DNA of 5,693 bases, taken from Hyphomicrobiaceae bacterium UBA4118 (GTDB taxonomy: Bacteria > Pseudomonadota > Alphaproteobacteria > Rhizobiales > Methyloligellaceae). The stretch lies in the NCBI GenBank assembly GCA_002383105.1, contig DFXC01000099.1:20527-26219 (forward strand). Direction: 5' to 3'. The first letter of the stretch is position 1. Each line of letters opens with the position of its first letter. The notes below the pieces were generated by a model that saw nothing but the letters and a program-made list of their open reading frames with translations, was not told the origin of the DNA and did not search any database. Positions 1 to 5,693 of the stretch are shown in pieces. The translations under genes were made by a program, and so were the position numbers.

Positions 1-2912
1 CCGACGAAGGCAACATCCTCGCCGCCTTCGAGAAGATCGCGGGACGGATCGTCGCTCCCGTGGACGAGCAGATCGGCGCAGCCGACCCGGGCGGCAAAGC
101 CTCCGGGCAGCGCGAGCCCTTCGCCCTCGGCGCCACCGTAAACATGAGAGGCTGCGGCGAGATAGGCGGCGCCAACGCCAGCGCGGCCAGTGTCACCTCC
201 GAGCAGGTCCTCGACGCCCGCGCCGTAAGCGCCGGGAGCATTGCCGAAAATACGAGCGAGCGGAGAGGCGCCGTCGCTGCGCGAGGCGCGGGCTGAGGCG
301 GCGAGAGGATTTTCGTCGTCATCTTCCTCGCGCTCGGCGACGAGCCTGACCGCCGCATCGATGAGCGCGATCTGCGCCGGGAACAGGTCGCGGAAGAGCC
401 CGGAGATGCGCCACGTGACATCGACGCGGGGGCGCCCCATGGCCGCGCAAGGCAGCACCTCGATGCCGGTGACGCGGCCTGTCCCCCTGTCCCAAATGGG
501 CCGGCAGCCCATCAGCGCGAGCCCTTGGGCAATCTCCTCGCCGCCGGTCCTGAGCGTGGCGCTCCCCCACAAATCGATGACGAGCGCGCGCGGCATCTCG
601 CCATGGGTCTGAAGATAATTGCGGATCACTTCGTCGGCGCCGAGCCTGCCAAGCTCCATGGCGGTCGGCGTCGGCAACAGGCGCGGGTCGGCGGTGAAGA
701 GGTTGCGTCCCGTGGGCAGCACGTCGCGGCGCCCGCGTTGCGGTGCACCGGCAGGGCCGGCGGGCAGGCGTTTCCCGTCGAGTGCCATGATGAGCGCGGC
801 GCGCTCGGCCTCGGCGCATCCTTGCCACAGCGGGTCATGGCTCTCAGCGGCGTCCGCGCGCCCATAGATGTGGAGGCCGTCCTTGACGGCGAGATCCTTG
901 AGGTCGCAGAGCCAGGCGTCGATCTTGCGCAGGGCCTCGTCTGGGTGAAGGTCGGCGGCGACGCCGGCCTCGCGGGCAAGGTCCGAGCTCCGCGCAGCCT
1001 CGATGATGAGCTGCGCAAGACGTTCGCGCCGCCGCCGGTCGAGCCCATCGGCGATGGCATATTCGTCGACCAGCCGCTCGAGCTCCTGCGCCGCGCCGGA
1101 AAGCTCGGTATTGACCAGAGGCGGCGGCAGATGACCGATGGTGACGGCGGCGATGCGCCGCTTGGCCTGCGCAGCCTCTCCGGGGTTGCTGACGATGAAC
1201 GGGTAGATCACGGGCAGCGGCCCGACGATCGTCTCGGGAAAGCACGAGCCGGTCAGCGCCACGGCCTTTCCCGGAAGCCATTCGAGCGTGCCGTGCGCCC
1301 CCATATGCAGCAACGCATCGGCCTTCACCACGTGACGCAGCCACATCCCGAAGGCGAGCAGCGCGTGGCGCGGCGGCAGCGTCGGGTCATGGTAGGCCGC
1401 GCGCCGGTCGCTTGTGCGCCCGCGGTCGGGGGGCAGCGCCACGAGCAGATTGCCGAAGCTGGCCGCACGGAAGCGGAAGGCGCCGTCGCGGAAGTCGGGA
1501 TCGTCAGCCGGATCGCCCCAGGCCGCGTCGATGCGGCCCCCGACCTCGGCAGGAAGGTCCGCAACGAGCCGCCGATAGTCTTGAAGCGGCAGCCCAATGG
1601 CGGCCGGGCCCGCCTCGAGCCGGTCGAGCAGCGCACGGGGATCTTGAGGCGGGTCGCTGACGCGATATCCCGCCTCATCAAGGTCGGCGAGCACGGCAAC
1701 GACGCTTGCCGGCACGTCGAGGCCGACGGCATAACCGGTACGGCCGGGCGCGCCGGGATAATCCGGCAGCACCACAGCGACAAGCCGCTCCGCGCGCGCT
1801 TTCGTCCTGAGGCGCACGATGGCTGCCACGCGGTCGGCGACAAAAGCGATGCGGTCGGGCTCGGGACGGCTGGCAAAGGCGGTGAAGGCGAGCGCGGCTT
1901 CTGCCGGCAGCGCGTCCTTGAAGGCGAGCGCGCCGGCAAGCACGCGGCCGTCAAGCTCGGGCAGCACGACATGCATGGCAAGATCCGCCGGCCCGAGCCC
2001 GCGCGGGCTTTCGCGCCAGGCTGCCCGCCGCGTGGTGGCGATCACCGCTTGCAGCACCGGCGCATCAACAGCGTCGAGCGCGGAAGTCTCTCCCTCGCCG
2101 CCTGCCGCGAACGCCGTCGTGGTGACGATGACGGAAGGCGCGAGACGCTGCAGTGCCCCGTGAACAAATTCGCTCGCTTGCGGGTCTTTCAGGCTCGGGA
2201 TCACGAGCGGCGCTGGCGCAAGACCGCGGGAGCCAAGCGCCTCGCACAGCGCATCGATCGGGGCGGTGTCGGCGGCGAGCAGCGCCGACCGGTAGAAGAC
2301 GATCGGCACCACCGGTACGCCGGGGGCGAGTTCGGCCTGAAGTTGATCGAGCGTCATCGCGCCTTGCCCCGGGAGATAACCGCCCATGCGGGGCACTGGC
2401 TCAGGCTCGCGCGCCGGCAGCGAAAGGCCGGCATGGCCAGCGAGGCGGCGGAGCAGAGCGCGTAAATTCTCGCGGCCGCCCTCGCGAAAGAATTGAAGCA
2501 AGGCCTTAAGCTCATCGGGTGGAAGGGTCGAGGCCTCATCGAGTCGCGGATCGTCGCGATCCTCTCCCGGCAGCACGGCGAGGGCGATGCCATGCTCGCG
2601 CGCCATCTGAGCGAGCGCTTCGGCGCCGTAACGCCACCAGTCGAGCCCGCCAAGCAGCCGGACCACGATGACCTTGGCGTGCTTCCCGACCTTGTCGATC
2701 CAGAGGTCGATGGACATCGGGTGACGCAGGTCGCGCAGATGCGCAAGCCGCACGCTCAGCAGCTGGTCCTTCTCAATCGCGAACGCTGCGGCGAGCCCGG
2801 CAAGGTCGCTGTCGGCGAAAGACAACACCACGATGTCGCCCGGCGGCTGGCGCAAATCGAGCGGCTCGACGATGTCATCGAGGGTCGTGGAGGTTGTTTG
2901 GAGGAGATGCAT
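1..2912 (-). CDS. cobN: Cobaltochelatase large subunit CobN (C-terminus cut off by window edge)
   Basis: CobN is the large, porphyrin-type subunit of the aerobic ATP-dependent cobaltochelatase. With CobS and CobT it inserts Co(II) into hydrogenobyrinate a,c-diamide in the cytoplasm. The frame is open from the ATG at 2912 to the left edge, giving 970 codons of a family usually about 1,250 residues, so roughly the last quarter is missing. The N-terminus begins MHLLQTTS and continues with the family-typical EPLDL and VVLSFADSDL; GGLDWWRYG lies at about residues 88-96. The chelatase signature AHGTLEWLPGK is at residues 539-549 (His540, Glu544), RIFGNAPGAYGAGV at 887-900, and the RDLLEGGEDVAFVG stretch is at the cut end. 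An acidic run (EREEDDDENP) near residue 865 precedes the PGAYGAG block, as in relatives. No stop or frameshift was seen in the stretches read codon by codon. The start lies 3 bases after the cobW stop with only a weak GGTGA as ribosome site, suggesting translational coupling. Magnesium chelatase ChlH/BchH is the related alternative, but the cob neighbours and N-terminus favour CobN. Confidence 0.96.
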   Translation of the reverse strand, partial: MHLLQTTSTTLDDIVEPLDLRQPPGDIVVLSFADSDLAGLAAAFAIEKDQLLSVRLAHLRDLRHPMSIDLWIDKVGKHAKVIVVRLLGGLDWWRYGAEALAQMAREHGIALAVLPGEDRDDPRLDEASTLPPDELKALLQFFREGGRENLRALLRRLAGHAGLSLPAREPEPVPRMGGYLPGQGAMTLDQLQAELAPGVPVVPIVFYRSALLAADTAPIDALCEALGSRGLAPAPLVIPSLKDPQASEFVHGALQRLAPSVIVTTTAFAAGGEGETSALDAVDAPVLQAVIATTRRAAWRESPRGLGPADLAMHVVLPELDGRVLAGALAFKDALPAEAALAFTAFASRPEPDRIAFVADRVAAIVRLRTKARAERLVAVVLPDYPGAPGRTGYAVGLDVPASVVAVLADLDEAGYRVSDPPQDPRALLDRLEAGPAAIGLPLQDYRRLVADLPAEVGGRIDAAWGDPADDPDFRDGAFRFRAASFGNLLVALPPDRGRTSDRRAAYHDPTLPPRHALLAFGMWLRHVVKADALLHMGAHGTLEWLPGKAVALTGSCFPETIVGPLPVIYPFIVSNPGEAAQAKRRIAAVTIGHLPPPLVNTELSGAAQELERLVDEYAIADGLDRRRRERLAQLIIEAARSSDLAREAGVAADLHPDEALRKIDAWLCDLKDLAVKDGLHIYGRADAAESHDPLWQGCAEAERAALIMALDGKRLPAGPAGAPQRGRRDVLPTGRNLFTADPRLLPTPTAMELGRLGADEVIRNYLQTHGEMPRALVIDLWGSATLRTGGEEIAQGLALMGCRPIWDRGTGRVTGIEVLPCAAMGRPRVDVTWRISGLFRDLFPAQIALIDAAVRLVAEREEDDDENPLAASARASRSDGASPLARIFGNAPGAYGAGVEDLLGGDTGRAGVGAAYLAAASHVYGGAEGEGLALPGGFAARVGCADLLVHGSDDPSRDLLEGGEDVAFV

Positions 2913-2915
2913 CGC

Positions 2916-3953
2916 TCACCCAGAGAGAGATTTCGTCACGGCGTTGCGATCGAGCCCCTTGAGGCCGATGACCACGAGGCTGCCCTGGCGAGGCTCGGAC
3001 GCACGCCAGGGCCGGTCGTAATAGTGGCTGACGCGCGGTCCCACCGCCTGGATCAGGAGGCGCATAGGCTTGCCGGCAACGGCCGCAAAACCCTTCACCC
3101 GCAATACATTATGGGCCTCGGCGAGGCCGGCGATGCGCTTGGCGATGAGGCCGGGATCGCCGATCTCGCTAAGCTCCACGACGAAGCTCTCGAAATCCTC
3201 GTGGTCGTGCTCTGCCTTGTCGTCGTGATGGGTCTTGCGGTTCTCGATGTCGTCCTCGCTGCCGACGCCTAAGCCCAGCAGAGCGGCAGGATCGACCTTG
3301 CCGTCAGCGACGGTGACGATCCGCACTGCCCGCGGCAATGCGCCGGTGACAGCCGCGATCGCCTTCGCCATGCCGGCGGCGTCGAGCAGGTCGCGCTTGT
3401 TGAGCACCACGAGATCGGCGCAAGCGATCTGGTCCCCGAACAACTCCTCGATGGGGTCGTCATGATCGAGCGCCATGTCGGCTTGACGCTGGCGGGAAAG
3501 CGCCTGGAGGTCGGCAGCGACCTGACCGTCGGCAAGTGCCGCACCATCCACCACGGCCACCACCCCGTCGACGGTGACGCGGCTCTTGATTGCCGGCCAC
3601 TGGAAGGCCTGCACCAGCGGCTTCGGCAGCGCCAGCCCCGAGGTCTCGATGACGATGTGCTCGACGGCGGGTCGCCGCGCGAGGATCACATCGAGCGCAG
3701 GCACGAACTCGTCGGCGACCGTGCAGCAGAGGCAGCCATTGGCAAGCTCGACGATGTTCTCCTCGGGGCAGGCGGCGTCGCCGCAGCCTTTGAGGATCTC
3801 GCCGTCGATGCCGACATCGCCGAACTCGTTGACGATGACGGCGAGCCTCCGCCCGTTTGCGTTGGCGAGCACATGGCGGATCAGCGTCGTCTTGCCGGAG
3901 CCCAAAAAGCCGGTGACGATGGTGCAGGGAACGCGGGCAAGCGACGACGTCAT
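2916..3953 (-). CDS. cobW: CobW, G3E-family GTPase, cobalt chaperone for cobalamin synthesis
   Basis: This 345-residue protein is a complete CobW of the G3E P-loop GTPase family. Work on the family indicates that CobW binds Co(II) together with GTP and supplies cobalt to the aerobic B12 pathway, most plausibly to the CobNST chelatase. Visible motifs are Walker A GFLGSGKT at residues 15-22, the family metal-binding CxCC as CLCC at 74-77, ETSG at 103-106, and the guanine-specificity NKRD at 185-188. A His/Asp-rich stretch (H242, H243, H249, H251 among acidic residues) lies between the GTPase and the C-terminal domain, as in many metal-handling G3E proteins. The ATG at 3953 overlaps the DUF1636 stop as ATGA. 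A strong Shine-Dalgarno AGGAGGA (3966-3960) sits 6 bases upstream, inside the end of the DUF1636 gene. cobN follows after 3 bases. Other G3E members (HypB, UreG, zinc-linked COG0523) are less likely given the placement next to cobN and under a B12 riboswitch. Confidence 0.95.
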   Translation of the reverse strand: MTSSLARVPCTIVTGFLGSGKTTLIRHVLANANGRRLAVIVNEFGDVGIDGEILKGCGDAACPEENIVELANGCLCCTVADEFVPALDVILARRPAVEHIVIETSGLALPKPLVQAFQWPAIKSRVTVDGVVAVVDGAALADGQVAADLQALSRQRQADMALDHDDPIEELFGDQIACADLVVLNKRDLLDAAGMAKAIAAVTGALPRAVRIVTVADGKVDPAALLGLGVGSEDDIENRKTHHDDKAEHDHEDFESFVVELSEIGDPGLIAKRIAGLAEAHNVLRVKGFAAVAGKPMRLLIQAVGPRVSHYYDRPWRASEPRQGSLVVIGLKGLDRNAVTKSLSG

Positions 3954-4372
3954 TCACTCTCCTCCTCGAAATCCATCGGCGGCACGCGGGCGATCAGCCC
4001 GCGCTTGAGAACCTCAGGCCGCCCGCGCCACGGCATCACGCCGTCGGCGGCACGCGCGAGCAGCCTTGCGCCTTCGATCAGAGCTTCGGCGTCAGTACCC
4101 GCCTCGAGACCCCCGAACACATAGGTCCAGGCGCCGTCACACCGCACGGCGGCGCTCAAGGCGCGATTGCAATTGGCGAGGCAACGGACCTGCCGCACCG
4201 TGACGCCGGTGCCTTCAGCTGCGCGCGCGGTGGCGCGTGCGAGAGCAAGGCCGGGGCGGGGCGCGTTTTCGGGATCGCTCGCGCGGCGGCAGGTGATGCA
4301 GACATAGATCGTCGTCGAGGTGAGAGCCTCGATGTCCTGATCATCGTTTTGCGCGATGTCGGTAAGGGTCAC
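3950..4372 (-). CDS. DUF1636 family protein, predicted metal or Fe-S binding, B12-operon leader gene
   Basis: A 140-residue soluble protein with no signal peptide or membrane segment. It matches what I know of the DUF1636 (predicted metal-binding) family, which is found beside cobW in alphaproteobacterial cobalamin operons; its biochemical role is not established to my knowledge. Cysteines sit at C25-x2-C28 and C64-x3-C68, with a further C78. The surrounding IYVCITCRR and VRCLANCNRA resemble the four-cysteine layout of thioredoxin-fold [2Fe-2S] ferredoxins, so an iron-sulfur or metal site is an inference. The start is GTG at 4372: an AAGGAG Shine-Dalgarno (4387-4382) lies 9 bases upstream, and the next in-frame Met is only at residue 113. 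It is the first gene after the cobalamin riboswitch and its stop overlaps the cobW ATG. The C-terminus (DFEEESE) is acidic, partly because its codons also encode the cobW ribosome binding site. A role in cobalt delivery or redox support of CobW/CobN is plausible but unproven. Confidence 0.88.
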   Translation of the reverse strand: MTLTDIAQNDDQDIEALTSTTIYVCITCRRASDPENAPRPGLALARATARAAEGTGVTVRQVRCLANCNRALSAAVRCDGAWTYVFGGLEAGTDAEALIEGARLLARAADGVMPWRGRPEVLKRGLIARVPPMDFEEESE

Positions 4373-4500
4373 CCGAAGTCGCTCCTTGGGACGGGTCGCC
4401 GCGACTTAAGGGTGCTTAACGACGGCCGGTGCCGGAGCGCCCGGGCATCGCCGTCAACGAACCAACCGCCGCCGAGGCACCCCGCCAGGCGAGCGACCAG
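4373..4500 (-). promoter_or_regulatory. Leader between riboswitch and DUF1636; candidate expression platform
   Basis: This 128-base minus-strand leader follows the riboswitch closing helix. I see no intrinsic terminator: there is no GC-rich hairpin followed by a U tract. It does hold complementary segments near the ribosome binding site. AAGTCGC (4407-4401) pairs perfectly with GCGACTT (4382-4376), leaving an 18-base loop that contains most of the Shine-Dalgarno. CGCTCC (4439-4434) is complementary to GGAGCG (4385-4380), which overlaps it. GACGG (4455-4451) can pair with CCGTC either in the 3' strand of the riboswitch closing helix (4508-4504) or further down the leader (4425-4421). This suggests control at translation initiation, but the pairings were found by eye and not by energy calculation. 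Confidence 0.4.
4382..4387 (-). promoter_or_regulatory. Shine-Dalgarno of the DUF1636 gene (GTG start)
   Basis: AAGGAG reads on the minus strand 9 bases before the GTG at 4372. It fixes the start of the DUF1636 gene, which has no ATG near its 5' end. Its last base lies in one arm of a 7-bp inverted repeat, so its accessibility could depend on leader folding. Confidence 0.75.
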
Positions 4501-4671
4501 ATCGACGGTAGGTCTCCTGGCTCGCGGGTCTCAGCCCCTCACCGCCTTCCCGGGTTCCCCAGTGGCTATTGTGGCTCGGGCTCGCCGCTTACAGTTGCGG
4601 GGGCAGCCGCGGATTTGGAGCCAAAGCTCCGTACCGCGTTCCCTGTTCGCTCTCATCGAGAGACCGTCGAT
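4501..4671 (-). ncRNA. Cobalamin riboswitch (B12 element) controlling DUF1636-cobW-cobN
   Basis: The conserved blocks of the cobalamin aptamer occur in order on the minus strand: AACAGGGAACGCGGT (4647-4633), GCTGCCCCCGCAACTGTAA (4607-4589), AGCCACTG (4567-4560), CCGGGAAGG (4553-4545) and the B12-box block AGCCAGGAGACC (4522-4511). The ends ATCGACGGT (4671-4663) and ACCGTCGAT (4509-4501) form a perfect 9-bp closing helix P1. Two internal hairpins are plain: CTCTC/GAGAG (4662-4650) and GGAGC/GCTCC with a TTTG loop (4630-4617). The element binds a cobalamin, probably adenosylcobalamin given the full set of peripheral elements, and normally lowers expression of downstream genes when B12 is plentiful. 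Orientation and position place it in the 5' leader of the DUF1636-cobW-cobN operon. The usual CCTGCC after the B12 box reads CCTACC here, a small departure. Confidence 0.95.
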
Positions 4672-4707
4672 AGGGCCACTTAACTGGCCCCACACCCTGT
4701 TTGTCAA
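4672..4707 (-). promoter_or_regulatory. Predicted sigma-70 promoter of the riboswitch/DUF1636-cobW-cobN operon
   Basis: A consensus TTGACA -35 box reads on the minus strand at 4707-4702. After a 17-base spacer comes GTTAAG (4684-4679), a weak -10. Transcription would start near 4672, next to the first base of the riboswitch closing helix at 4671. The good fit between predicted start and riboswitch 5' end is the main support; the poor -10 match is the weakness, although alphaproteobacterial -10 boxes are often degenerate. Confidence 0.5.
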
Positions 4708-4727
4708 TGCGCTCCTGCCTCGCCTGC

Positions 4728-4762
4728 TTGCTAACCCGCGCGCGGCAGCTATAGCCTAAGCC
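4728..4762 (+). promoter_or_regulatory. Possible promoter of cobP-cobO, giving a leaderless mRNA
   Basis: TTGCTA (4728-4733) and TATAGC (4750-4755) are separated by 16 bases on the plus strand. A start about 7 bases after the -10 box falls at 4762-4763, on the cobP ATG. No Shine-Dalgarno-like purine run occurs before that ATG, which agrees with a leaderless transcript. Both boxes are imperfect and this is a prediction by eye. Confidence 0.3.
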
Positions 4763-5302
4763 ATGCCACAAAGTGACGCTGCCGGGCCTGTAGGACTGAC
4801 GCTCGTGCTCGGCGGCGCTCGCTCCGGCAAAAGCCGCTATGCCGAGAGCCTGATTGCTGGGCTGCCGCCCCCTTGGGCTTACGTGGCGACGGCCGAGGCG
4901 GGCGACGCCGAGATGGCAGAGCGCATTGCCGCGCATCGGGCGCGGCGCGACGCAGGCTGGCAGACCATTGAAGCGCCCTATGATCTTGCCGGGGCCCTTG
5001 CAAGCGTGCCTATCCGGGCGCCAGTGCTCATCGACTGCCTGACGCTCTGGCTCTCGAACCTTATGTTGGCAGAGGCCGACATGGACAAGGCGATCGCCGA
5101 GCTCGAAGCTCAACTGGCGCAGCATGAGGGAAGCGTGGTGCTGGTCGCCAACGAGGTTGGCTCCGGCATCGTGCCGGACAATGCGCTCGCCCGACGCTTC
5201 CGCGATCTGCAAGGGACGCTCAACCAGTCTATCGCCGCCCGCGCGGGGCGCGTGGTCCTCATGGTTGCGGGCCTGCCCGTCATCGTGAAGGGACATCCAT
5301 GA
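4763..5302 (+). CDS. cobP: Adenosylcobinamide kinase / adenosylcobinamide-phosphate guanylyltransferase CobP (CobU)
   Basis: This bifunctional cytoplasmic enzyme phosphorylates adenosylcobinamide and then transfers GMP from GTP to make adenosyl-GDP-cobinamide, the activated donor for nucleotide-loop assembly. The 179-residue length is normal for CobP/CobU. Motifs are Walker A GGARSGKS at residues 17-24, HRARR at 58-62 whose His58 matches the histidine that is guanylylated in CobU, LIDCLTLWLSNLM around 89-101 (Asp91 in the Walker B position), VANEVGSGIVP at 128-138 and RFRDLQGTLNQSIAA at 145-159. The ATG at 4763 is chosen because it leaves the usual short tail before the P-loop; no Shine-Dalgarno precedes it. 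Its TGA overlaps the cobO ATG as ATGA, so the two are probably cotranslated. It is transcribed away from the riboswitch operon, and no riboswitch is seen on its own strand. Confidence 0.96.
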   Translation: MPQSDAAGPVGLTLVLGGARSGKSRYAESLIAGLPPPWAYVATAEAGDAEMAERIAAHRARRDAGWQTIEAPYDLAGALASVPIRAPVLIDCLTLWLSNLMLAEADMDKAIAELEAQLAQHEGSVVLVANEVGSGIVPDNALARRFRDLQGTLNQSIAARAGRVVLMVAGLPVIVKGHP

Positions 5303-5693
5303 CCAAGGGGACGAGTGAGCAAGAGGCCGAGCGGCATCGCGCCAAGATGGCCAAGCGCAAGTCGGTGCAGGACGACGAGGTCGCCGGCAAGACGGTGGAG
5401 AAAGGCCTCCTCATCGTGCATACCGGCACCGGCAAGGGAAAATCCACCGCCGCCTTCGGCCTTGCGCTCCGCATGCTAGGCCGCGGCCATCGCGTCGGCG
5501 TGGTGCAGTTCATCAAAGGCGGCTGGCACAGCGCCGAGCGTGACGCGCTCGCCACGTTCGGCGATCAGGTCTCCTGGCACACCATGGGCGAAGGCTTCAC
5601 CTGGGAGACGCAGGATCTCGCCCGCGACATCGCCGCAGCCGAGCGCGCCTGGGTCAAAGCGCAAGAGCTCATGGCCGACCCAAGCTTCGGCCT
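5299..5693 (+). CDS. cobO: Cob(I)yrinic acid a,c-diamide adenosyltransferase CobO (C-terminus cut off by window edge)
   Basis: CobO (BtuR/CobA family) transfers the 5'-deoxyadenosyl group of ATP to the reduced cobalt of corrinoids, making the Co-C bond of adenosylcobalamin. The window holds 131 codons of a family of about 200 residues. The N-terminus has a charged, lysine/arginine-rich extension (residues 1-35). The family P-loop GTGKGKST is at 43-50, in the context GLLIVHTGTGKGKSTAAFG. VVQFIKG follows at about 68-74 and GEGFTWET at 97-104, both diagnostic of the CobO-type rather than the PduO- or EutT-type adenosyltransferases. The ATG at 5299 overlaps the cobP stop (ATGA), and an AAGGGA Shine-Dalgarno (5288-5293) lies 5 bases upstream inside cobP. 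The remaining C-terminus lies beyond the right edge. Confidence 0.96.
   Translation, partial: MTKGTSEQEAERHRAKMAKRKSVQDDEVAGKTVEKGLLIVHTGTGKGKSTAAFGLALRMLGRGHRVGVVQFIKGGWHSAERDALATFGDQVSWHTMGEGFTWETQDLARDIAAAERAWVKAQELMADPSFG

Noticed and set aside
525..2465. A 646-codon open frame on the plus strand opposite cobN.
   Set aside because: It is antisense to a clear CobN reading frame, its translation is Arg/Gly/Ala-rich with no recognisable domain, and long antisense frames are common in high-GC coding DNA.
2493..3272. A 259-codon plus-strand open frame crossing the cobN/cobW junction.
   Set aside because: It covers the cobN N-terminus and the cobW C-terminus in antisense, has no family motif, and both opposite genes are well supported.
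4394..4419. Short inverted repeats GTCGC-C-GCGAC (4394-4404) and TTAAG-GGTG-CTTAA (4406-4419), considered as a terminator or operator.
   Set aside because: They are very short and no U tract follows on either strand. They may take part in leader folding but do not support a terminator or a named operator site.
4349..4759. Plus-strand open frames across the control region.
   Set aside because: They lie opposite the riboswitch and its leader, and their translations are low-complexity with no recognisable features.
4673..4762. A possible second riboswitch on the plus strand before cobP.
   Set aside because: The conserved blocks read correctly only on the minus strand, and about 90 bases between the minus-strand start and cobP are too few for another B12 aptamer and contain none of its blocks.
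4589..5296. A 235-codon minus-strand open frame opposite cobP and running into the riboswitch.
   Set aside because: CobP on the plus strand carries every family motif, while the antisense frame has none and would overlap the promoter and aptamer.

Overview
The window is a piece of an aerobic cobalamin (vitamin B12) biosynthesis locus from a high-GC bacterium. Gene content (cobN, cobW, a DUF1636 protein, cobP, cobO), the cobP/cobO gene style and the GC-rich codon use fit an alphaproteobacterium, most likely of the Rhizobiales/Hyphomicrobiales type. The sequence alone does not justify a genus. No mobile elements, CRISPR arrays, tRNA or rRNA genes were seen.

Layout: two divergent gene groups flank a 390-base control region (4373-4762). 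Leftwards (minus strand) run DUF1636 (4372-3950), cobW (3953-2916) and cobN (2912 to the left edge, C-terminus missing). DUF1636 and cobW overlap by ATGA, and cobW and cobN are 3 bases apart, so this is a tightly coupled operon. Rightwards (plus strand) run cobP (4763-5302) and cobO (5299 to the right edge, C-terminus missing), again joined by an ATGA overlap.

The control region holds a cobalamin riboswitch on the minus strand (about 4671-4501) that heads the DUF1636-cobW-cobN transcript. It carries the hallmark conserved blocks and a perfect 9-bp closing helix. A TTGACA -35 box lies upstream, spaced so that transcription would begin almost exactly at the riboswitch 5' end. Between the riboswitch and the GTG start of DUF1636 is a 128-base leader whose inverted repeats could fold around the ribosome binding site. 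No second riboswitch precedes cobP. Its start codon lacks a Shine-Dalgarno sequence, and a weak promoter is placed so that the mRNA might be leaderless.

How the genes work together: CobN is the large subunit of the ATP-dependent cobaltochelatase that puts Co(II) into hydrogenobyrinate a,c-diamide (with CobS and CobT, not in this window). CobW is a G3E GTPase thought to supply the cobalt. The DUF1636 protein has a cysteine pattern suggestive of an iron-sulfur or metal site but no established role. CobO adenosylates the corrinoid, and CobP acts later to activate adenosylcobinamide for nucleotide-loop attachment. The B12-sensing element therefore appears to control directly the cobalt-insertion arm, while the adenosylation/activation arm is read from the other strand without a visible riboswitch. 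Most of the window is well-known biology; the least understood parts are the DUF1636 protein and the riboswitch expression platform.
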